The notes under the pieces: model-generated
Seen by the model: the letters and a program-made list of their open reading frames with translations, nothing else
The model's database searches: none
What the model was told of the DNA's origin: nothing
Made by a program: the position numbers and the translations under genes
From: CAYRLZ01 sp964425275
GTDB taxonomy: Bacteria > Hydrothermota > Tepidihabitantia > Tepidihabitantales > JBDRVQ01
NCBI GenBank assembly: GCA_964425275.1
Contig: CAYRLZ010000002.1
Coordinates: forward strand, 1 to 25,492
Direction of reading: 5' to 3'
Length of the DNA stretch: 25,492 nt
Part shown: positions 20,341 through 25,492 of the stretch, piece by piece
Layout: each line of letters starts with the position of its first letter
How positions within the stretch are numbered: position 1 is the first letter of the stretch

Positions 20341-20828
20341 TGAAGACCAAGGTCATCATTATTTTGTTACTGATTATCTCATTAGGGATAAATATTGGAT
20401 TACTCATTAGGCTCACTCACCAAAAGGCGTTGCCCAGAAGAATTACGAAGTATGATATAAGGCACGGCTGGCGAAAGGGTGGATTAAGACACCACCTCAA
20501 TCTTAATGAAAATCAGTTAAAGGCAATGGAAGCGGTGAATGAGTCAACATTTACCAGAATGGATGCCCTAAGGGAGACCTTGGAGTTAAAACGGCGAGAA
20601 TTGATAAGTATCCTGAAAGAATCAGAGCCGGATAACTCTAAGATACAGAGGCTGTTAAAAGAGATTGCTGATTTGCAGACCAGGATGGAACTAAATTTGA
20701 CGGAAAATATTTTGGCGATAAAGAAAGTTCTTACTGCGGAGCAACAAGAGCAATTTTTTGAACTTTTCCAGAGAAGATTGGGACACCACGCAGAGTTCAA
20801 AATCAAAAAGCGTCGGAGGAGGCAATAA
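20340..20828 (+). CDS. CpxP/CnrX-like periplasmic stress or metal sensor
   Basis: This 162-residue protein has an N-terminal membrane anchor or signal (residues 4-23) and a helical periplasmic domain. LNLNENQLKAMEAVNESTF (about 53-71) and KVLTAEQQEQFFELFQRRL (about 128-146) are the paired LTxxQ-like segments of the CpxP/Spy/ZraP and heavy-metal-sensor families. Several histidines (His42, His51, His52, His148, His149) could bind metal. The position after sigma and anti-sigma genes recalls CnrYXH, where the periplasmic partner senses metal and frees the sigma factor. It ends in a basic tail (KKRRRRQ). GGAGGT precedes its ATG, which overlaps the anti-sigma stop by one base. Confidence 0.82.
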   Translation: MKTKVIIILLLIISLGINIGLLIRLTHQKALPRRITKYDIRHGWRKGGLRHHLNLNENQLKAMEAVNESTFTRMDALRETLELKRRELISILKESEPDNSKIQRLLKEIADLQTRMELNLTENILAIKKVLTAEQQEQFFELFQRRLGHHAEFKIKKRRRRQ

Positions 20829-20857
20829 TGAGAAACCCAAGGGCGAGGAGGGATTGA
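20828..20857 (+). CDS. Nine-codon leader ORF coupling sensor and tolC
   Basis: ATG at 20828 overlaps the sensor-gene stop by one base, has a GGAGGAGG site five bases upstream, and encodes MRNPRARRD. It ends TGA at 20855-20857, overlapping the tolC ATG by one base. Stop-start overlaps on both sides are what a coupling mini-cistron would show. However, the Shine-Dalgarno also encodes the sensor's Arg-rich end, so chance is possible. Confidence 0.35.
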   Translation: MRNPRARRD

Positions 20858-22104
20858 TGAAAATAAACCCCATTTATTTAGCCATTTTTCTCTTCTGGCT
20901 CGTATTCCCTCAATTACTAATTGCTGAAACCTTGACCTTAGATGAGTGCATCGCTTTGGCCAAAGAGAATAATCTTCAACTGCGGGAGGCGAAGATGGAT
21001 ATTGAGCGGGCATGGGCCGGTGTGACCGAAGCGAATGCTGCCTATTACCCAAGCCTTGGGCTTTCCAGTGGCTATCGTTATGGTGGTAATTTACAAGAAT
21101 CAAAAACGGGCAGTTACTCAACCGGTATTGACGCAAGGTATACAATCTATAAAGGTGGCTCAATTCGGGCCGGGACAAAGATTGCGCAAACCCGGGTAAA
21201 GATTGCGCAAGCCAATTATCAGCAAAAAGAAAATGAGGTGGTCTTTTCGGTAAAGCAAGCCTTCTTTAAAATCTTACAAATCCAAGAACAGATTTCTTTA
21301 ATCAAAAACATCCTTAAGCGCCGGCAAGACAACCTTACTCTCCTCAAATTGAATTATAGTGTTGGTCGGGAGAACGAACCCAATGTCAAACAAGCCGAGG
21401 CGAGTCTAAAACAGACCGAATATGAGTATCGGCGAGCAGAAAAAAATCTTGCCTTAGCGAAAATGGAACTTGCCCGTCTTCTCAATCACCCTTGGGAAGC
21501 GATAGCAATTGAATATGAGGAAGAGAATAAAGAATTGCCTTCACTGGATAGTTTAACCAAAGCGGCAAAGAATGAGCGACCGGAGATGGCGCGCCAGAAG
21601 GCGAATCAGGAGGTGATACTCGGGCAAATTAAACAAGCCAAGAGTAATTATCTCCCAGCCATTTCTCTATCTTCTTCTTATGGCTTACAGGGGGATAAGT
21701 TTTTAGAACAAAAATCAAATTGGAGTGCCGGGATTGGTCTTTCGATCCCGTTGTTTGATGGCTTTGCCACGAAGGCCAAGGTTAGAGAGGCAACGCTCGC
21801 CTTAAAACAAAACGAGTTGAATTTGGAGGATTTAATGAATAGTATTGAACAAGAAGTGAGAATGGCTTATGCCGATTACGAATTGGCGACGAAAAATCTT
21901 GAGGTTACGAATAAAATACTGGAGGCGGCACGTGCTGCCTATCAACTTACCAAACTTCAGTATGAACAGGGCCGGACATCTTATTTCTTTTTACAACAAA
22001 AAGAAAATGAGTTGACCCAAGCCGAAAATAGTTATGTCAATGCCTTATATAATCTACGGGTCTTACTTGCCCAATTAGAAAAGACCGTCGGAAGGAGTAA
22101 CTAA
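20857..22104 (+). CDS. TolC-family outer-membrane efflux protein
   Basis: This 415-residue protein starts at ATG 20857, preceded by GAGGAGGG; the longer open frame back to 20758 lies in the sensor gene and is rejected. The signal peptide is residues 1-23 (ending IAE). Two homologous halves of coiled helices and strands follow, beginning LTLDECIALAKENNLQLREA and repeating around PEMARQKANQEVILGQIKQA; PLFDGFATKAKVREA and YEQGRTSYFFLQQKENEL are TolC-typical. It should trimerise as the outer-membrane duct for the MacAB-like pump encoded next. It overlaps the next gene by one base. Confidence 0.92.
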   Translation: MKINPIYLAIFLFWLVFPQLLIAETLTLDECIALAKENNLQLREAKMDIERAWAGVTEANAAYYPSLGLSSGYRYGGNLQESKTGSYSTGIDARYTIYKGGSIRAGTKIAQTRVKIAQANYQQKENEVVFSVKQAFFKILQIQEQISLIKNILKRRQDNLTLLKLNYSVGRENEPNVKQAEASLKQTEYEYRRAEKNLALAKMELARLLNHPWEAIAIEYEEENKELPSLDSLTKAAKNERPEMARQKANQEVILGQIKQAKSNYLPAISLSSSYGLQGDKFLEQKSNWSAGIGLSIPLFDGFATKAKVREATLALKQNELNLEDLMNSIEQEVRMAYADYELATKNLEVTNKILEAARAAYQLTKLQYEQGRTSYFFLQQKENELTQAENSYVNALYNLRVLLAQLEKTVGRSN

Positions 22105-23114
22105 TGAAAAAAATTTGGATTGCAATTGTTATTGTTATTGTCATTATTAGCGGTTTTTTCTTTATCGGCAAAAGGTTTAGACGGAGTTCAGCGGAACCGC
22201 AATGGACAACAACCGAGGTGACCCGAGGCAATATTGAGGTCAAGGTTCTTGCCACCGGGACAATTCAGCCTTACACCCGGGTGGAAGTGAATTCACCAGT
22301 TAGTGGCCGGATTGACCGGGTATTAGTGGATGAGGGAGATGTAGTGAAACCGGGTGATATTTTGGCCTGGATTTCCAGCGAAGACCGAATTGCCCTCTTA
22401 GATGCGGCGCGTTCGGTATTAGAATCGGCGGAGAGAAGTAAAGACGAAACCGCAATCAAAGAGGCAAGACGGGCCTATGAGATAGCCAGTAATGCTTATA
22501 AACCAGTCCCTTTAACTAATTCAATCAAAGGTGAGGTGATAAGACGGGCGGTTGAACCGGGAGAAAATGTTACCCCTCAGAGTGTGCTCTTTGTCATCTC
22601 TGACCGCTTGGTGGCTAATGTCTCGGTTGATGAAGCGGACATCGGTAAGATAAGATTAAATCAAGATGCCCTGATTGTGCTTGATGCCTTTCCCAATGAG
22701 TCAATGCCCGCCAAAGTGACTAAGATTTCTCGCGAGGCCAAGGTGGTCTCAGATGTTGTCGTCTATAATGTTATGGTTGAACCAGTTGAAGTTCCCAAAC
22801 GCTGGGCTTCCGGTATGACCGCTAATGTTGCCTTTAAAGTAATTAATAAACAAAATGTCCTTATCTTACCCACAAGCGCATTAAAAGAGCGAGACGGTGA
22901 AAAGTTTGTCCTTGTTCTGTCCGGTAACCGACCAGAGCCAAGGAGGGTTATGACTGGCGCGACCGACGGAAAGATGGTTGAGATAACCGACGGCTTAAAA
23001 GAAGGTGATAAGGTCTTGGTCAGTAGTGGCCAACCAAGCCCTGGGCGTTCTCGGATTGATGCGGAGCGCCGAGTTCGGCAAATGATGCGTGGAATGCCCG
23101 GAGGATTCCGATGA
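22104..23114 (+). CDS. macA: MacA-like periplasmic adaptor (HlyD/RND-type membrane-fusion protein)
   Basis: This 336-residue protein is anchored by an N-terminal membrane helix (residues 4-22). It has a barrel-sandwich (lipoyl-like) hybrid motif (VNSPVSGRIDRVLVDEGDVV and the return strand around GEVIRRAVEPGENVTPQ), a short helical hairpin (about 89-128, much shorter than in E. coli MacA), a beta-barrel and a membrane-proximal domain (about 230-310). It bridges the MacB transporter to TolC. It overlaps tolC by one base and macB by four. Confidence 0.9.
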   Translation: MKKIWIAIVIVIVIISGFFFIGKRFRRSSAEPQWTTTEVTRGNIEVKVLATGTIQPYTRVEVNSPVSGRIDRVLVDEGDVVKPGDILAWISSEDRIALLDAARSVLESAERSKDETAIKEARRAYEIASNAYKPVPLTNSIKGEVIRRAVEPGENVTPQSVLFVISDRLVANVSVDEADIGKIRLNQDALIVLDAFPNESMPAKVTKISREAKVVSDVVVYNVMVEPVEVPKRWASGMTANVAFKVINKQNVLILPTSALKERDGEKFVLVLSGNRPEPRRVMTGATDGKMVEITDGLKEGDKVLVSSGQPSPGRSRIDAERRVRQMMRGMPGGFR

Positions 23115-25063
23115 TTGAGTTAAGAAATATCACGAAGATTTATCGGATGGGTAAAGTGGAATTTACCGCTTTAAATAATATCTCGTTCCAAGTTGAAGAC
23201 GGAGAGTTTATTGCAATTATGGGACCATCGGGCTCAGGAAAATCAACCCTGCTTAATATCTTAGGCTGTTTAGATGTTCCAACGAAGGGAGAGTATTTGA
23301 TTGATGGCGTGAAGGTGAGCGAATTTAACGATTCCCAACTTGCCTCAATCCGGAATCGTAAGATTGGCTTTGTCTTTCAGAATTATAATCTTTTACCACG
23401 CCTGACCGCTCTTTCCAATGTTCTTCTACCTCTCATCTATTCGGGTAATCATAAGAAAAGGAAAGAGGCGGCGCTTAATGCCCTCCGGGCCGTTAATCTT
23501 AGTCATCGGGCCAACCACCGACCTTCGGAGTTATCGGGTGGTGAACAACAGCGGGTAGCAATTGCCCGGGCATTGAGTAATGAACCATCAATCATCTTGG
23601 CCGATGAGCCAACCGGTAACCTTGATTCCAAATCGGGCAAAGAGATAATGACCATCTTAACCGAACTCAATAAGAAAGGGATTACTGTGATTATGGTAAC
23701 CCACGATAACACAGTCGCCGCCTATGCCCGAAGAATTATTCGGTTAAAAGATGGTGAAATTATTGAGGACCAAAAAATTTCGGACCAACGGCCTACCTCA
23801 GAACCAGGAAGTGCTTCAAGCACCCAGCAGAAGAAAAAGGGACGAAAGTTCTCAATCCTTGAATTGAAAGAAAATATAACAATGGCGGTATCTTCAATCT
23901 TTGCTAATAAACTCCGTAGTTTTCTTACGATGCTTGGTATTATTGTCGGTGTGGCGGCGGTGATTACTATGATTGCCATTGGCCAAGGCGCCAGCAACCA
24001 AATAACTCAACGAATCAAACAAATGGGCGCAAATTTAGTGATGGTCAATCAGTTTCGTCGGATGGTCGGTGGTGGCAGTTTTACACCACTCACCTATGCC
24101 GACGCCCGGGCGATTGCTGAGGAGTGTCCCTCGGTTGCCCGGGTTGATGCCTCATTCCGGCGCAATGCCCAGGTTGTCTTCGGTAATTTAAATGTCAATA
24201 CCGAGATAAATGGTGTAACGTCCAACTTCCCAATGATTAGAAACTTTCCGGTGGAACGCGGTTCATTCTTTACCGAAGAGGACAATAAACTGATGCGACG
24301 GGTTTGTGTCTTGGGTAAGACCGTGGTTAAAAAACTATTCGGGGAAACCGACCCAATTGGTCAATACCTAAAAATCAGACGCACGGTTTTTCAAGTGATT
24401 GGGATAATGAGTGAAAAAGGGAGTAGTGGCTTCCGGGATGAAGACGATGTCATCTTTGTTCCTTTAAGGACGGCTCAGAAGAGATTATTTGGTTTGGACC
24501 GGGACCAGGTATCGGAAATCAATGTTGAGGTAAAGAGTGAAAAACTTATGGATAAGGCAACGACGGAAATTACTAACCTCTTGCGCGCAAGGCATAAGAT
24601 TCGACCCGGTCAAGAAGATGATTTCAATGTCCGTTCCCAAGCCGAAATCCTTTCTACCGTGCAGGAGACAAGTAAGACCTTCACCCTACTTTTAGCGGGT
24701 ATCGCCATCGTCAGTTTGATCGTTGGCGGTATTGGCATTATGAATATTATGTTCGTCTCGGTTACCGAACGGACCCGGGAGATTGGTATCCGGAAGGCGA
24801 TTGGCGCCCAAAGGATTGATATCCTTGGTCAATTTCTAATTGAAGCGGTCATCTTATCCTTATCCGGTGGGCTAATTGGAATAATCTTGGGGATTGGGGC
24901 AAGTAAACTTACCAGCCAGTTTGCCGGCTGGGCAACTGTGGTTACGCCTGGTTCAATCTTACTATCCTTCCTATTTGCCTTCACGGTTGGATTTTTCTTT
25001 GGGGTTTATCCGGCACGTAAGGCATCACTCCTTAATCCGATTGATGCGCTTCGCTACGAATAA
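23111..25063 (+). CDS. macB: MacB-like ABC exporter (ATPase-permease fusion)
   Basis: This 650-residue protein has an N-terminal ABC ATPase with Walker A GPSGSGKST (38-46), Q-loop VFQN, signature LSGGEQQ (141-147), Walker B ILADEP (Asp165, Glu166) and switch His198. After a linker (about 225-255) comes a membrane helix (about 268-290), a large periplasmic MacB_PCD domain (about 300-530) and three C-terminal helices (FtsX-like, with ERTREIGIRKAIGA). MacB works as a mechanotransmitter with MacA and TolC to expel periplasmic substrates such as drugs, toxins or metals. The substrate is not predictable here. It is the last gene of the sigma-factor operon. Confidence 0.95.
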   Translation: MIELRNITKIYRMGKVEFTALNNISFQVEDGEFIAIMGPSGSGKSTLLNILGCLDVPTKGEYLIDGVKVSEFNDSQLASIRNRKIGFVFQNYNLLPRLTALSNVLLPLIYSGNHKKRKEAALNALRAVNLSHRANHRPSELSGGEQQRVAIARALSNEPSIILADEPTGNLDSKSGKEIMTILTELNKKGITVIMVTHDNTVAAYARRIIRLKDGEIIEDQKISDQRPTSEPGSASSTQQKKKGRKFSILELKENITMAVSSIFANKLRSFLTMLGIIVGVAAVITMIAIGQGASNQITQRIKQMGANLVMVNQFRRMVGGGSFTPLTYADARAIAEECPSVARVDASFRRNAQVVFGNLNVNTEINGVTSNFPMIRNFPVERGSFFTEEDNKLMRRVCVLGKTVVKKLFGETDPIGQYLKIRRTVFQVIGIMSEKGSSGFRDEDDVIFVPLRTAQKRLFGLDRDQVSEINVEVKSEKLMDKATTEITNLLRARHKIRPGQEDDFNVRSQAEILSTVQETSKTFTLLLAGIAIVSLIVGGIGIMNIMFVSVTERTREIGIRKAIGAQRIDILGQFLIEAVILSLSGGLIGIILGIGASKLTSQFAGWATVVTPGSILLSFLFAFTVGFFFGVYPARKASLLNPIDALRYE

Positions 25064-25200
25064 TTAAAAGAATAGATAAATAGATACAAATCCACCTTCC
25101 CGGATTCAAGCAATTCATTTTAATTCCTATTTTCTTTACCCAAAATAGCACATAGAAAAGAGAATAGGGCATTTAATACCATCCCCCATAGGAATAAGAG

Positions 25201-25392
25201 AAGGACACAGGGAGAGACCAAGAGAGCCTATCAGGGGGAGATAAAGTAAGGGATTAAGAAAGGGTAAGAGAGAGGGCAAGAGTAAGAGGCAGGGAAAGGG
25301 GTTAGGTAAGGGATAGAGTAAAGGATAGAGTAAGAGACCCACTAAGCCGTGAAGTAAGGCGCAGGGTAAGGCATCCAGGGGACGATACCCTA
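25201..25392. repeat. Degenerate 12-bp tandem repeat, about 16 units
   Basis: Sixteen successive 12-mers from 25201 align without gaps. Most start AG and many end GTA (for example AGGGATAGAGTA at 25309, AAGGATAGAGTA at 25321, AGGCGCAGGGTA at 25357). Consensus is roughly AGGGNNAGAGTA. The plus strand is purine-rich. Outer units are more diverged than the centre, as in an old tandem array. Confidence 0.75.
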
Positions 25393-25453
25393 AAAGAAAG
25401 GAAAAATCCGATAAGTTCTGTAAAATCATAGGGTTAGAGGCAAAATCAGGCGA

Positions 25454-25480
25454 TAAAAAAGTTTCCCGAAAGGAAACTTT
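25454..25480 (-). terminator. Intrinsic terminator for a leftward gene outside the window
   Basis: On the minus strand the stem AAAGTTTCC (25472-25480 on plus as GGAAACTTT) pairs with GGAAACTTT (25458-25466 on plus as AAAGTTTCC) around a 5-nt loop, and the T-run continues to 25455. This is a 9-bp stem plus U-tract, a classical factor-independent terminator in the leftward direction. Confidence 0.7.
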
Positions 25481-25492
25481 ATCCATTAGAAT

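Larger units (their letters stand above)
25064..25492. other. Right-end spacer, no supported gene
   Basis: After macB the plus strand has only a weak hairpin (AATCC/GGATT, 25089-25106) without a T-run. The rest is the 12-bp repeat tract and a leftward terminator, listed separately. A leftward 116-codon frame (25136-25486) begins in the terminator stem and consists largely of a Leu/Pro tetrapeptide pattern dictated by the repeat, so it is not called as a gene. Confidence 0.55.

Noticed and set aside
20758..20856. Upstream start for the TolC-family protein
   Set aside because: It would overlap the sensor gene in another frame and place 33 residues before a clear signal peptide; ATG 20857 has a strong ribosome site.
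25136..25486. Leftward 116-codon Leu/Pro-rich open frame
   Set aside because: Its first codons form the stem of an intrinsic terminator and its middle is dictated by the 12-bp repeat; kept only as a note in the repeat finding.

Overview
The window (about 43-45 % GC by eye, dense genes, Lys/Glu/Ile-rich proteins) looks like a chromosomal piece of a Gram-negative, possibly thermophilic bacterium from a poorly cultured lineage. It encodes a Tol-Pal system, TolC/MacAB efflux, two lipoproteins, a secreted protein with a C-terminal sorting-domain-like tail and an SBBP-repeat exported protein. That mix is typical of candidate phylum WOR-3/Stahlbacteria-type genomes. This placement is an inference from gene content, not from a marker tree. 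Promoters are strikingly close to sigma-70 consensus (TTGACA/TATAAT) and several genes appear leaderless or have weak Shine-Dalgarno sequences.

Layout. 1-1643 (minus): 5' part of an exported SBBP-repeat protein whose C-terminal half is near-identical 68-residue repeats. 2061-3432 (plus): a consensus promoter and structured leader, then a cold-shock protein, an O6-alkylguanine-DNA alkyltransferase and a metallo-beta-lactamase-fold hydrolase. 3429-6765 (plus): pal, a YbgF/CpoB-like lipoprotein, tolQ, tolR and a TolA/TonB-like protein. 6804-12704 (minus): tRNA-Leu, tig, clpP, clpX, tolB, then galE from its own apparently leaderless promoter, then a small membrane protein. The Tol-Pal set is therefore complete but split between two convergent transcription units. 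13032-13255 is a gene-free stretch rich in inverted repeats. 13336-16077 (minus) is a secreted kelch/CARDB/adhesin-like protein with a sorting-domain-like C-terminus.

16078-17407 is the most unusual part. A 305-313 bp unit is tandemly duplicated; it holds a leftward consensus promoter followed by the start of a rightward helix-turn-helix regulator. The first copy encodes only a diverged HTH-sized protein. The second encodes a CI/LexA-like S24 regulator that lacks the self-cleavage lysine and cleavage site. The module abuts a tRNA-Leu-like 5' fragment that has its own rightward consensus promoter, so two strong promoters face each other. The left copy of the leftward promoter is the best candidate for driving the large surface protein. 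This looks like a regulatory switch or a remnant of an integrated element.

17603-25063 (plus): an aldehyde dehydrogenase, then a tightly packed operon with an ECF sigma factor, a zinc-binding anti-sigma factor, a CpxP/CnrX-like periplasmic sensor, TolC, MacA and MacB. This fits an envelope- or metal-stress-responsive efflux system that controls its own sigma factor. The right end (25201-25392) is a degenerate 12-bp tandem repeat, followed by an intrinsic terminator for a leftward gene outside the window. Two intergenic spacers (after pal and after the S24 regulator) share a composite repeat: a long inverted repeat followed by a conserved AATGGAACCACAGAT box.
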